Shown here piece by piece: positions 41,442 through 50,779 of a DNA stretch of 64,000 nt (position 1 is the stretch's first letter; each line of letters begins with the position of its first letter). The position numbers were made by a program, and so were the translations under genes. Source of the DNA: Terrabacter sp. MAHUQ-38 (GTDB taxonomy: Bacteria; Actinomycetota; Actinomycetes; Actinomycetales; Dermatophilaceae); NCBI RefSeq assembly GCF_014518425.1, contig NZ_JACVCU010000001.1, positions 930,001 through 994,000 on the forward strand. The letters run 5' to 3'. The notes below the pieces were generated by a model. It made no database searches and was not told where the DNA came from. It saw nothing but the letters and a program-made list of their open reading frames with translations.

Positions 41442-42086
41442 TCAGCCTCCTGTGCTCGTGCGCACGTTCCAGGTGGCCGAGATCGTCTCGCCGACGCCGC
41501 CGGTCGCGCTCTGCAGGAAGATCGAGTACTTGATGATCGCGAAGGCCAGGCTGAACGAGTCGGTGGGTGAGCCACCGCCCTCGCTCGCCGAGGTCTGGTA
41601 GCTCGTGACCGCGACGTCCCTCAGCTCGATCTCGAGGAACTTCGTGCGTGCCTCCCCGGACGTCACGCCCTGGAGCACGCCGGTGGCCAGGCGCTTGCCG
41701 TTCATCGTCCGGAGGAAGAGCTGCGGGCTGGCCGACCCGGTCTCTGCCATGAGACTCAGCCCGGAGATGGTGGACTTGCTCGCGGACCAGCCCGACCCGG
41801 AGACGCTGGACGCGTTCGAGGCTCCCCAGGAGAAGCTCATCACGTCGATCCACCTGCGGTGCTCGTCATCGACGCTGTCGCCCAGGATCGGGTCGAGCTG
41901 GAGGAAGTAGTCGCCGGAGCCGACCCCCGCCAGCGCGGCCACGGTGGCCATCGAGGGCGGCTCGGCGGCGGCAGCCACGCCGCTGCCGCTGAGGGCGAGG
42001 GCCCCGGTCAGACCGCCAAGACCGAGGGCCCCGGTCTTGAGGGCGCCGCGTCGGGTGGTGGTGAATGCGTCATTGCCGTCAACCAT
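41442..42086 (-). CDS. Tat-exported Hcp-like protein
   Basis: The 214-residue protein begins with a twin-arginine signal (TTTRRGALKTGALGLGGLTG, R12-R13, then a hydrophobic run to AAAAE about residue 43). The mature part resembles the Hcp tube protein of type VI secretion: GDYFLQLDPILGDSVDDEHR and RWIDVMSFSWGASN, then GLSLMAETGSASPQLFLRTM and LEIELRDVAVTSYQTSA. Hcp forms hexameric rings. Actinobacteria lack type VI secretion, and none of its other parts is in the window, so this is a secreted Hcp-like protein of unknown use. ATG 42086 chosen with GGGG upstream; a GTG four codons earlier is possible. Confidence 0.85.
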   Translation of the reverse strand: MVDGNDAFTTTRRGALKTGALGLGGLTGALALSGSGVAAAAEPPSMATVAALAGVGSGDYFLQLDPILGDSVDDEHRRWIDVMSFSWGASNASSVSGSGWSASKSTISGLSLMAETGSASPQLFLRTMNGKRLATGVLQGVTSGEARTKFLEIELRDVAVTSYQTSASEGGGSPTDSFSLAFAIIKYSIFLQSATGGVGETISATWNVRTSTGG

Positions 42087-42248
42087 GATCGACCCCACAT
42101 CTCTGGTGGCATGAAGTTGCCACGGGATCCGATCGTATGGACGAATCCAATTGCGCCGCAGGCAAACCCAGCATCTCGTCGGGCGGCGAAGTGGTCTGAT
42201 GTCAGCGAATGTCAGCAGATGTCAGGACGCGCAGCAACGGCACGCGGC

Positions 42249-43502
42249 TCAGTGCAGGATCGCGGCGAACGCGTCGACGATGATCTCGATCTCTGTCTCA
42301 CCGACGACGAGCGGCGGTGCGATGCGCACGGTGGAGCCGTGGGTCTCCTTGACGAGGACGCCGCGCTCGAGCAGGCGGTGCGAGGCCTCGCGTCCGCTCA
42401 TCAGGCTCGGGGCGAGGTCGACGCCGGCCCACAGTCCACGGCACCGCACCGCGTCGACCCCATGACCGACGAGCTCGCGCAGCCCCGACTCGAGCAGTGC
42501 GCCGAGCCGGCGGGCCCGCTCCTGGTACTCGCCGGTGGCGAGCAACCTGATGACGGCCTCGCCCACCGCGGCGGCGAGCGGGTTGCCGCCGAACGTCGAG
42601 CCGTGGCTCCCGGGTGTGAAGACGCCCAGGACGTCCCGGTCCGCGACGACCGCCGAGACCGGCACGATGCCGCCGCCGAGCGCCTTGCCGAGGACGTACA
42701 TGTCGGGCACGACGTCCTCGAGGTCGCAGGCGAAGCTCGAGCCGGTGCGCCCGAGGCCCGACTGGATCTCGTCGACGACCATGAGCACGTTCCGCCGACG
42801 GGTCAGCTCGCGCACGTCGCGCAACCAGCCGTCTGGCGGCAGGATGACGCCGCCCTCGCCCTGGATCGGCTCGAGCAGGACCGCGACGGTCTCGTCGGTG
42901 ATCGCCTCCTCGAGCGCCTGGATGTCGCCGAAGGGCACGAGGTCGAAGCCCGGCGTGTAGGGGCCGTAGTGGTCGCGCGCGAGGGGGTCGTCGGAGAAGC
43001 TGACGATCGTGGTGGTGCGACCGTGGAAGTTGCCGGTCATGGCGACGATGCGGGCCCGGCCGTCGGGCACCTGCTTGACCTCGTAGCCCCAACGGCGGGC
43101 CGTCTTGATCGCCGTCTCGACGGCCTCGGCGCCGGTGTTCATCGGGAGCACGAGGTCCTTGTCGGCGAACGTCGCGAGGTCGCGACAGAAGGGACCGAGC
43201 CGGTCGCTGTGGAACGCGCGACTCGTCAGCGTCAGCCGGTCGAGCTGGGCCCGCGCCGCCGCGACGAGGGTGGGGTGCAGGTGGCCGAAGTTGAGGGCGG
43301 AGTAGCCGGCGAGCGCGTCGAGGTAGCGGCGGCCCTCGACGTCGGTGACCCAGGCCCCCTCGGCACGCGCGATGACGACCGGCAGCGGGCTGTAGTTGCT
43401 CGCCACCCAGTAGTCCGCCATCGAGACGTGCTCGTGCGTCGGGGTGCCCGGGGTCGGGCCGGTTCGCTCGCGGGCCCCGGGCCGTGCGGCCGTGTCGCTC
43501 AC
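42249..43502 (-). CDS. rocD: Ornithine aminotransferase
   Basis: The 417-residue class-III PLP aminotransferase has the ornithine-oxo-acid transaminase pattern: NYSPLPVVIARAEGAWVTDV, MNTGAEAVETAIKTARRWGY, the PLP-binding D244 in MVVDEIQSGLGRTG and Schiff-base lysine K273 in YVLGKALGGGIVPVSAV. It converts ornithine and 2-oxoglutarate to glutamate semialdehyde and glutamate, leading to proline or glutamate. Start: GTG 43502 is most likely from family length; the ATG at 43421 is an alternative giving a 390-residue protein. It is divergent from the CPGS-like NTPase gene, with 172 bases between them. Confidence 0.9.
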   Translation of the reverse strand: MSDTAARPGARERTGPTPGTPTHEHVSMADYWVASNYSPLPVVIARAEGAWVTDVEGRRYLDALAGYSALNFGHLHPTLVAAARAQLDRLTLTSRAFHSDRLGPFCRDLATFADKDLVLPMNTGAEAVETAIKTARRWGYEVKQVPDGRARIVAMTGNFHGRTTTIVSFSDDPLARDHYGPYTPGFDLVPFGDIQALEEAITDETVAVLLEPIQGEGGVILPPDGWLRDVRELTRRRNVLMVVDEIQSGLGRTGSSFACDLEDVVPDMYVLGKALGGGIVPVSAVVADRDVLGVFTPGSHGSTFGGNPLAAAVGEAVIRLLATGEYQERARRLGALLESGLRELVGHGVDAVRCRGLWAGVDLAPSLMSGREASHRLLERGVLVKETHGSTVRIAPPLVVGETEIEIIVDAFAAILH

Positions 43503-43674
43503 CCCTCGATCGTGGCACTGAGTCGGCCCGTCGGCGCGCGAATGCGAGGTGCTCGGCTGCTCGAACCGCCGAATCGGGCCCCCTGCTGGCACACTGGGCG
43601 TGGCGGATCCCGCAGCCAGGACTACCCGCGGTGGGTGTGTCGGTCACGTCGGTGATCCAGCCGCGGAGATGGCC

Positions 43675-45090
43675 ATGAGCAGTCAGAGCACCGCCCGCAC
43701 CCGCGTCGTCGTCCTCGGTGCCGCAGGACGTGACTTCCATGACTTCAACGTCGTCTTCCGCGGCGACGCGACCTACGAGGTCGTCGCCTTCACGGCGACC
43801 CAGATCCCCGACATCGACGGTCGTCACTACCCGGCCGAGCTCGCAGGGCCCCTCTACCCGCAGGGGATCCCCATCGTCGCCGAGTCCGAGCTCGCCGACC
43901 TCGTCGCGCGCGAGGGCATCGACGTCGTCGTCTTCGCCTACTCCGACGTCCCCCACGAGCACGTCATGCACCTCGCGTCGACCTGCATCGCGGCCGGTGC
44001 CGACTTCCGCCTCCACAGCGCACGCCGCACGATGTTGCGAAGCACGAGGCCGGTCGTCGCCGTGACCGCGGTCCGCACCGGCGTCGGCAAGAGCCAGACC
44101 ACCCGCTACGTGTCACGGCTGCTGCGTGACCTCGGTGTGCGCGTCGTCGCCGTCCGGCACCCGATGCCCTACGGCGACCTCGCGGCCCAGGCCTGCCAAC
44201 GGTTCGCGACCTACGACGACCTCGACCGACACCAGTGCACCATCGAGGAGCGCGAGGAGTACGAACCGCACCTCGACAACGGCGTCATCGTCTACGCCGG
44301 CATCGACTACGAGCGGGTCCTCGCCGAGGCCGAGCAGGAGGCCGACGTCATCCTCTGGGACGGCGGCAACAACGACCTGCCCTTCTACGTCCCCGACCTG
44401 CACATCGTCCTCGCCGACCCGCTGCGTCCGGGCCACGAGGCGGCGTACCACCCGGGTGAGGCGAACGTCCGGATGGCCGACGTCGTCGTCATCGCGAAGT
44501 GCGACTCCGCGCAGCCGCAGGACATCGAGGCCGTGGAGAGGTCGGTGCGTTCGCTCAACCCGCAGGCAACTGTCCTGCGCGCCGACAGCCCTGTCACCGT
44601 TGACGATCCGGCCGCCGTCAACGGGCAGCGCGTCATCGCCGTCGAGGACGGGCCCACCCTGACCCACGGGTCGATGACCTACGGCGCCGGTGTCGTCGGG
44701 GCACGTGCCGCCGGCGCGTCCGAGATCGTCGACCCGATGCCGTATGCCGTGGGGTCGATCGCCGCGACCTACGCCAAGTACCCGAACGCGCGGGGAGTCC
44801 TGCCGGCCACCGGCTATGGGGCTGAGCAGGTGCGCGACCTCGAGGCGACGATCCGTGCGGCGTTCGAGGCCGGCGCGTGCGACGCCGTCGTGAGCGGCAC
44901 GCCCATCGACCTGACCCGCGTGCTCTCCGTGCCGGCGCCGCTCATCCGCGCGCGCTACGAGCTGCGCGAGGTCGTGCCCGGAGGGCTGGCGGCGGCGCTG
45001 CGAGCCGTCCTGCCCGCCGAGCCCGCGCGCTCAGAGCGTGAGCCTTCGCAGGACGGCGCCGCGGTCATGCCTGCCACGAAGTCGGTGTGA
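43675..45090 (+). CDS. Cyclic 2,3-diphosphoglycerate synthetase-like P-loop NTPase
   Basis: The 471-residue protein matches the CPGS family: an N-terminal Rossmann-like part (VVVLGAAGRDFHDFNVVFRG), P-loop TGVGKSQT (135-142), VVAVRHPMPYGDLAAQACQR, VILWDGGNNDLPFY and a C-terminal part ending in LIRARYELREVVPGGLAAAL. Archaeal members make cyclic 2,3-diphosphoglycerate from 2,3-diphosphoglycerate and ATP; bacterial members are often near arginine/ornithine catabolism genes, as here with rocD, and their real reaction is unknown. Start: ATG 43675 with GGAG seven bases upstream, preferred over ATG 43669. Confidence 0.85.
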   Translation: MSSQSTARTRVVVLGAAGRDFHDFNVVFRGDATYEVVAFTATQIPDIDGRHYPAELAGPLYPQGIPIVAESELADLVAREGIDVVVFAYSDVPHEHVMHLASTCIAAGADFRLHSARRTMLRSTRPVVAVTAVRTGVGKSQTTRYVSRLLRDLGVRVVAVRHPMPYGDLAAQACQRFATYDDLDRHQCTIEEREEYEPHLDNGVIVYAGIDYERVLAEAEQEADVILWDGGNNDLPFYVPDLHIVLADPLRPGHEAAYHPGEANVRMADVVVIAKCDSAQPQDIEAVERSVRSLNPQATVLRADSPVTVDDPAAVNGQRVIAVEDGPTLTHGSMTYGAGVVGARAAGASEIVDPMPYAVGSIAATYAKYPNARGVLPATGYGAEQVRDLEATIRAAFEAGACDAVVSGTPIDLTRVLSVPAPLIRARYELREVVPGGLAAALRAVLPAEPARSEREPSQDGAAVMPATKSV

Positions 45091-45127
45091 CCTCCGGCCT
45101 CGCCGCCACCACCGATGGCGCAGGACG

Positions 45128-45598
45128 TCAGGGCACCCGCTGACCTCGGCGCAAAATCCGGCCGTCGGCGTCGAACTGCCGCAACAGCGAGAAGGCCACG
45201 GGTGACGACCCATGCCTCCTCAGATGGGCGAGGCGTCCGAGCGCCTCGTCGACCGTCGGACGCGTGCCGGGCGGCACCCACCACAGCGCGGTCGACGGCT
45301 GCTCCGTCGGGAGGAACCAGCGCTTGCGCCGCAGCAGCAGCTGCCCGTGGGTGCTGCGGTAGACGAACTCGTGCAGGCTCGCGTAGTCGCGCCACACGGA
45401 CACGTTGACGACGAGCCGCTGCCCGTCACGGGTCACGGTCTCCTCGCCCGGTTCGGCCCTCAGGTGCCAGATGAAGCCGGGGCTGCTCTCGGCGAGGGCC
45501 GCCGTCCCGTTGAACGCGAACACGAAACCGCGCATCGTCGGGTCGTCGAGGGGTGCGCGTGCCACCGAGACGTTGACCTGGGCGAGCTCAGCCGCCAC
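45128..45598 (-). CDS. DUF3291 domain protein
   Basis: The 156-residue protein fits DUF3291 over its length: LAQVNVSVARAPLDDPTMRG, FVFAFNGTAALAESSPGFIW, then VVNVSVWRDYASLHEFVYRS and FLPTEQPSTALWWVPPGTRP. It is a ferredoxin-like (dimeric alpha+beta barrel) fold related to heme- or quinone-binding monooxygenases; the activity of the family is not known. GTG start with a weak ribosome site. No operon partner. Confidence 0.85.
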   Translation of the reverse strand: MAAELAQVNVSVARAPLDDPTMRGFVFAFNGTAALAESSPGFIWHLRAEPGEETVTRDGQRLVVNVSVWRDYASLHEFVYRSTHGQLLLRRKRWFLPTEQPSTALWWVPPGTRPTVDEALGRLAHLRRHGSSPVAFSLLRQFDADGRILRRGQRVP

Positions 45599-45670
45599 GA
45601 CGCAGCCCGGCTCCGTGCCTGCTCATGGCTCGACGCTACGTCAGTGCCCCACCCAGCGTCCGCCCACAGG

Positions 45671-46597
45671 TCACGTCGTGGCGGGCACGTGTGCGTCGAG
45701 CCAGTCGAGGATCTCCGTCTCGACCTCGTCGCGGTTGGTCTCGTTCAGGATCTCGTGCCGCGCCTCCGGCCACAGCGTCAGCGTCACATCACGCACCCCG
45801 AGGCGGCGCAGCTGCTCGGCGACCCGCTGCACACCCTTGCCGTTCTGGCCCACCGGGTCCATGGCTCCCGACGCGAGGTGCACCGGCAGGTCAGTGGGGA
45901 TGCCCGATGCGACTCGGTCGGTGTTCACGGCCTCGAGGCCGCGGAGCAGGTCGGTGAAACCGCCTGCGCTGAAGACGAATCCGCAGTCCGGGTCGTTGAC
46001 GTACTTGTCGACCTCGTCCGGGTCGCGCGACAGCCAGTCGAAGTCGGTCCGGGTCGGCTTGAAGGCCGCGTTGTACTGCCCGAAGCTCAGCTTGTTCATC
46101 AGGCCGCTCGTGTGGCTGTGGCCCCTCAGCCTGGCCTGCGTGGCCGCGAGGAAGACGCCGACCTTGCCGATCGCGCCGGCGCCGCCGGCCGTGCCGGTCA
46201 GCACCAGCCCGGCGAGCTCGGAGCCGTGCTGCGCGGCGTACCCGCGCGACAGGAACGAGCCCATGCTGTGCCCGAGGAGGAAGACGGGGACGCCCGGCTG
46301 CTCCCCGCGCGCCAGCTCGGTCACGGCATACAGGTCGTCGATGACGGTCTGCCAGCCGTCGCGCTCGCCGAAGTAGCCGCGCGGGCTGGAGGTGCGCCCG
46401 TGCCCACGGTGGTCCGAGCCGTAGACGGCGTACCCGTGGTCGGTGAGGCGCTGGGCGAAGCGCGCGTAACGGGTCGAGTGCTCGGCCAGGCCGTGGGCGA
46501 TCTGCACGATCGCCTTCGGGGCGCCGTCCGGCAGCCAGCGGTTGACGTGGACCTCGGTGCCGTCGGGCGTGGTCAGCGTGAGGGTGCTGCTCTGCAT
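45671..46597 (-). CDS. Alpha/beta hydrolase, monoacylglycerol lipase-like
   Basis: The 308-residue protein has the monoacylglycerol-lipase arrangement: oxyanion segment IAHGLAEHSTRYARFAQRL, GSDHRGHGRTSSP, nucleophile elbow GHSMG (S111), acid near ASGAMDPVG and catalytic histidine in ARHEILNE near the end. It probably hydrolyses acylglycerols or related esters in the cytoplasm. ATG 46597 with GAGGA seven bases upstream; the in-frame extension beyond it has no ribosome site and would enter the fru regulatory region. Confidence 0.88.
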   Translation of the reverse strand: MQSSTLTLTTPDGTEVHVNRWLPDGAPKAIVQIAHGLAEHSTRYARFAQRLTDHGYAVYGSDHRGHGRTSSPRGYFGERDGWQTVIDDLYAVTELARGEQPGVPVFLLGHSMGSFLSRGYAAQHGSELAGLVLTGTAGGAGAIGKVGVFLAATQARLRGHSHTSGLMNKLSFGQYNAAFKPTRTDFDWLSRDPDEVDKYVNDPDCGFVFSAGGFTDLLRGLEAVNTDRVASGIPTDLPVHLASGAMDPVGQNGKGVQRVAEQLRRLGVRDVTLTLWPEARHEILNETNRDEVETEILDWLDAHVPATT

Positions 46598-46709
46598 GGA
46601 TCGTCCTCGATCTCGCGGTGGCCGTCTGCCCGCACTGTATGCCGGGTCGCCCGTGCCGGCGCGCCCTCCCGGCCGCGCGTCGGCCCCGTCTGCCCGTTCG
46701 GGCATCCAG

Positions 46710-46800
46710 ATCGTAAAAACCACAAAAACGGGTGCCCGAATCTCTTTACTTCACGCCGCACCAGTGGTTTCCTAGTCGTACGGTCCCGCACGGGACGAAC
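46710..46800 (+). promoter_or_regulatory. AT-rich control region of fructose operon
   Basis: Between the divergent lipase and fruR-like genes (46598-46825) the only AT-rich stretch contains AAAACCACAAAAACG with a short direct repeat of AAAAC and the sequence TCTCTTTACTTC. A DeoR-type FruR usually binds A/C-rich repeats in its own promoter, so this is the likely operator/promoter. I could not define precise boxes. Confidence 0.4.
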
Positions 46801-46825
46801 GAACCGACCAGGACGAGGGAGTCCG

Positions 46826-47587
46826 ATGTACGCAGCGGAGCGGCAGCAGCGGATCATCGCCGAGGCACGACGTGCCGGCCGGGTCGAGGTCACCGCGCTC
46901 GCCGACTCGCTCGGAGTCGCCGCCGAGACCGTGCGTCGAGACCTCACCGCCCTCGAGCGTCGCGGGTCGCTGCGTCGGGTCCACGGCGGCGCGATCCCCG
47001 TCGAGCGCCTCGAGGTCGAGCCCACCCTCGCCACCCGGTCCGGTCGCCTCACCGAGGTCAAGCGCCGCATCGCGGCCCGCGCCCTCGACGAGCTGCCCGG
47101 CGGCGGCAGCATCATCCTCGATGCCGGGTCGACCGCCCTCGCCGTCGCCGAGATGCTCCCGCCCGACATCGACCTCACCGTCGTCACGAACAGCCTCGCC
47201 GCGGCCACCGTGCTCTCGACGCACCCCGGCATCACGCTCTACGTCCTCGGCGGGCGTGTCCGCGGCACCACCGGCGCCGCCGTCGGCGACTGGGCCACCG
47301 GCGCGCTGGCCGACGTCACCGTCGACATCGCGATCCTCGGCACCAACGGCCTCTCCGTCGCCCGCGGCCTCACGACCCCCGACCAGTCCGAGGCCCTCGT
47401 CAAGCGCGCCATGGTCGGCGCGGCCCGCCGGTGCGTCCTGCTCACCGACTCGAGCAAGGCCGGAGACGACCACCTGCACCGCTTCGCCCAGCTCACCGAC
47501 ATCGACCTCGTCATCACCGACACCGACCTCGACGACGACGTCGCCGCCGAGATCCGTGCGGCCGGACCGGAAGTGGTGACCGCATGA
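46826..47587 (+). CDS. fruR: DeoR-family transcriptional regulator of fructose operon
   Basis: The 253-residue protein has a DeoR-type winged helix (1-57: RQQRIIAEARRAGRVEVTAL, LGVAAETVRRDLTALERRGS, with RRVHGGA) and a sugar-phosphate sensor domain (75-250: GSIILDAGSTALAVAEML, VVTNSLAAA, GTNGLSVARGLTTPD). Proteins of this type respond to fructose 1-phosphate or fructose 1,6-bisphosphate. It is first in the PTS operon and its stop overlaps the fruK start (ATGA). GAGGGAG lies six bases before the ATG. Probably represses its own operon in the absence of fructose (inference from family). Confidence 0.9.
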   Translation: MYAAERQQRIIAEARRAGRVEVTALADSLGVAAETVRRDLTALERRGSLRRVHGGAIPVERLEVEPTLATRSGRLTEVKRRIAARALDELPGGGSIILDAGSTALAVAEMLPPDIDLTVVTNSLAAATVLSTHPGITLYVLGGRVRGTTGAAVGDWATGALADVTVDIAILGTNGLSVARGLTTPDQSEALVKRAMVGAARRCVLLTDSSKAGDDHLHRFAQLTDIDLVITDTDLDDDVAAEIRAAGPEVVTA

Positions 47588-48528
47588 TCGTCACGCTCAC
47601 GCCCAACCCCAGCATCGACCGCGCCGTCTTCATCGACGCACTCCGCCGCGGGGAGGTCCACCGCGGCGGCCCAGGGCGGATCGACCCGGGCGGCAAGGGA
47701 GTCAACGTCTCCCGAGCCCTCGCCGCGCAGTCCGCCGACACGGTCGCCGTGCTGCCCATCGGCGGGCCGGAAGGCCACCTCCTCGAGGAGCTGCTCGACG
47801 CCGCCGGGGTGGCACACGCATCCGTCCCCGTGCACGGCACCGTCCGGATGAACATCAGCGTCCTCGAGCCCGACGGCACGACGACGAAGCTCAACGAGCC
47901 CGGCCCCGACCTGTCCCCGGCCGAGGTCGACGCGCTGCTCGACACGACCCTGCAGCGCGCCGAGGAGGCGCAATGGGTCGTCGGCTGCGGCAGCCTCCCG
48001 CCCGGCGCCCACACCGACCTGTATGCCGTCCTCGTCGCCCGGGTGCGCGGCCGCGGCGGACGCGTCGCCATCGACTCCTCCGGCGCGCCGTTCGCGGCCG
48101 CCGTCGCGGCGAAACCCCACCTCATCAAGCCCAACCACGAAGAGCTCGCCGAGCTCGTCGGGCACGACCTGCCCACCCTCGGCGACGTCCGCGACGCCGC
48201 CCGCGAGCTCGTCAGCAACGGCATCGAGCTCGTCGCCGTCAGCCTCGGCGGCGACGGCGCCCTGCTCGTCACCGCCGACGAGTTCGCCCACGCCAGGGCG
48301 ACGATCACCGCACCGCTGTCCACCGTGGGCGCGGGCGACTGCATGCTCGCCGGCCTCCTCCACGGCCTGTCCACCGGCCTCGACCCGGCCGATGCCCTCG
48401 TGACCGGCGTGACGTGGGGCGCCGCGGCGGTCACGCTCCCCGGAAGTCGAGTTCCCGCACCCAGCGACCTCGACGGCATACGCGCAGAGCTCACCCGCCA
48501 CCCCGACCTGGCTCTCGCGCTCACCTGA
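47584..48528 (+). CDS. fruK: 1-phosphofructokinase
   Basis: The 314-residue PfkB-family kinase has MIVTLTPNPSIDRAVFIDAL, the substrate segment GGKGVNVSRALA, IKPNHEELAELVG and the catalytic signature STVGAGDCMLAGLL (catalytic Asp in GAGD). It phosphorylates fructose 1-phosphate, the product of the fructose PTS, to fructose 1,6-bisphosphate. Coupled to fruR by a four-base overlap and 60 bases before fruA. Confidence 0.93.
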   Translation: MIVTLTPNPSIDRAVFIDALRRGEVHRGGPGRIDPGGKGVNVSRALAAQSADTVAVLPIGGPEGHLLEELLDAAGVAHASVPVHGTVRMNISVLEPDGTTTKLNEPGPDLSPAEVDALLDTTLQRAEEAQWVVGCGSLPPGAHTDLYAVLVARVRGRGGRVAIDSSGAPFAAAVAAKPHLIKPNHEELAELVGHDLPTLGDVRDAARELVSNGIELVAVSLGGDGALLVTADEFAHARATITAPLSTVGAGDCMLAGLLHGLSTGLDPADALVTGVTWGAAAVTLPGSRVPAPSDLDGIRAELTRHPDLALALT

Positions 48529-48588
48529 CGCAACGCAGTCCCCGCTCGAAACCGCACTGGCTCAACGCTTCTCCCGAAAGGAATCCCC

Positions 48589-50703
48589 ATGTCCCTCATC
48601 ACCGAAGAGCAGGTCGTCCTCGACCTCACCGGTGCCGACCGCCACGAGGCGACTCGCAGGCTCGGCGAGCGACTCGTCGCCTCGGGCCGGTGCACCGACC
48701 TCGACGCGTTCCTCGACGACGTCCGCAAGCGCGAGGAGACGATGGCCACCGGCCTGCCCGGCGGCATCGGCATCCCGCACGCCCGCAGCGCCGCCATCAC
48801 CGAGCCCTCGCTCGTCTTCGGACGCACCGACGGCATCGACTGGGGCGCCAAGGACGGCCCGGCCACGCTCGTCTTCCTCATCGCGGCCCCCGAGGGCGGC
48901 GGCGACGCGCACATGCAGATGCTGCCCAAGCTCGCCCGTGCGCTCATGAAGAAGGACTTCAAGGCGGCGCTCGCGTCGGCGACCACCCCGGCTGACGTCG
49001 TCCGCATCGTCAGCGCCGAGGTCGAGCTCGACAAGCCTGCCGCTGCCCCCGCAGCGGCCTCCGCGCCCGCCTCTGCCCCCGCCGGTGCCGCGGCCTCGGC
49101 CGGCGCCGACGCCACGGGCGCAGCCGCCCCCGGCGCGGTCGCGACGGCGGAGCCGCCGGCCAAGCGCGTGCTCAACCTCGTCGGCGTCACGTCCTGCCCG
49201 ACCGGCATCGCGCACACCTACATGGCGGCCGAGGGCCTCGAGAACGCCGCCAAGGCCGCAGGTCACACCATGAAGGTCGAGACGCAGGGCTCCGCCGGCT
49301 CGAAACCACTCAGCCCGGCCGAGATCGCCGCTGCCGACGCCGTCATCTTCGCCCACGACCTCCCCGTCAAGGACGCCGGCCGGTTCGCCGGCAAGCCGAG
49401 GGTCGACGTCGGCGTCAAGAAGGGCATCTCCGACGGCCCGGCGCTCGTCGCACAGGCCGAGCAGCTCGTCGCCGAGTGGGACGCCGACCCGAGCAAGCGC
49501 GAGGCCGCCGTCGCGGCCGCGACTGCCGCCGGTCCGTCCGGCGGGCTCACCTCGAAGGTCGAGGAGGGCGCGAGCACCGCGACGAAGGTCCGCCAGTGGC
49601 TCATGACGGGTGTGTCGTACATGATCCCGTTCGTCGCCGCGGGCGGCATCCTCATCGCCCTGTCGTTCATGCTCGCCCAGGTCGCCCTCGGGGAGAGCGG
49701 CGCGATCGAGATCACCAAGTACGGCCTGACCGCCGAGGGGCAGTACAACATCGCCCAGAACTTCACCCCGTTCAGCCTGACGTCGTGGGCCGCACTGCTC
49801 TTCGTCATCGGCGGCGCGTCGTTCGGCTTCCTCGTGCCGATCCTCTCTGGCTTCATCGCCTTCGCGATCGCCGACCGTCCGGGTCTCGTGCCCGGCATCG
49901 TCGGCGGGTCGGTCGCGGCGACGATGGGAGCCGGCTTCCTCGGTGGTCTCGTCACCGGGCTGCTCGGTGGTTTCGTCGCCCGGTGGGTCTCGAGCTGGAA
50001 CGTCGCGAAGGGCGTCCGCGGCGTCATGCCGGTCGTCGTCATCCCGCTGCTCAGCTCGCTCATCACGATCGGCCTGTTCATCACCGTGCTCGGCCGCCCG
50101 ATCAAGGGCCTGACCGACGCGCTCAACACCTGGCTGACCGGAATGTCCGGGGCGAGCGCGATCATCCTCGGCGTCATCCTCGGCGCGATGATGGGCTTCG
50201 ACCTCGGTGGCCCGGTCAACAAGGTGGCCTACGCGTTCGCCACGACCGGCCTCGCCGCCGCGGGCGCCGCGACCGACGCCCCGCAGCTGAAGATCATGGC
50301 CGCGGTCATGGCTGCCGGCATGGTCGCGCCGCTCGCGATGGCGCTCGCCACCACCATCCGCCCGCACCTCTTCTCCGAGCCGGAGCGCGAGAACGGCAAG
50401 GCGGCCTGGCTGCTCGGCCTGTCGTTCATCTCCGAGGGCGCGATCCCGTTCGCGGCCGCCGACCCGGTCCGCATCATCGCCAGCTCGGTCGTCGGCTCGG
50501 CCATCACCGGTGCTCTCGCCATGCTGTTCGGCACGACCCTGCGGGCGCCGCACGGCGGCATCTGGGTGCTCCCGCTCATCGGCAACTTCCTGCTCTTCAT
50601 CGTGGCGCTCGCCGTCGGCGTCGTCGTCATGACCGGCATCGTCGTGGCCCTGAAGTCCCGGGAGAGCAACCTTGCCGAGATCGACGCGAGCGCTACCGTC
50701 TGA
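48589..50703 (+). CDS. fruA: Fructose-specific PTS enzyme IIABC
   Basis: The 704-residue permease carries its three domains in one chain: EIIA (1-150; phospho-histidine H64 in GIGIPHARS), an Ala/Pro-rich linker (150-190), EIIB (193-290; phospho-cysteine C203 in VGVTSCPTGIAHT) and EIIC (about 335-690) with some nine membrane helices, for example SYMIPFVAAGGILIALSFML. It imports fructose and phosphorylates it at C1 using phosphate from HPr. GAAAGGA precedes the ATG. Confidence 0.95.
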   Translation: MSLITEEQVVLDLTGADRHEATRRLGERLVASGRCTDLDAFLDDVRKREETMATGLPGGIGIPHARSAAITEPSLVFGRTDGIDWGAKDGPATLVFLIAAPEGGGDAHMQMLPKLARALMKKDFKAALASATTPADVVRIVSAEVELDKPAAAPAAASAPASAPAGAAASAGADATGAAAPGAVATAEPPAKRVLNLVGVTSCPTGIAHTYMAAEGLENAAKAAGHTMKVETQGSAGSKPLSPAEIAAADAVIFAHDLPVKDAGRFAGKPRVDVGVKKGISDGPALVAQAEQLVAEWDADPSKREAAVAAATAAGPSGGLTSKVEEGASTATKVRQWLMTGVSYMIPFVAAGGILIALSFMLAQVALGESGAIEITKYGLTAEGQYNIAQNFTPFSLTSWAALLFVIGGASFGFLVPILSGFIAFAIADRPGLVPGIVGGSVAATMGAGFLGGLVTGLLGGFVARWVSSWNVAKGVRGVMPVVVIPLLSSLITIGLFITVLGRPIKGLTDALNTWLTGMSGASAIILGVILGAMMGFDLGGPVNKVAYAFATTGLAAAGAATDAPQLKIMAAVMAAGMVAPLAMALATTIRPHLFSEPERENGKAAWLLGLSFISEGAIPFAAADPVRIIASSVVGSAITGALAMLFGTTLRAPHGGIWVLPLIGNFLLFIVALAVGVVVMTGIVVALKSRESNLAEIDASATV

Positions 50704-50779
50704 TCAGGGCGTGGCCCCGATCGACGTCTGACCCACACCGACGCAACGACCACCCGTTTTCCAACGAAGGAGCACGTCC

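Noticed and set aside
48562-50553. 663-codon minus-strand frame opposite fruA
   Set aside because: Composition is Asp/Gly/Arg-rich shadow sequence; fruA on the other strand has EIIA, EIIB and EIIC active sites.
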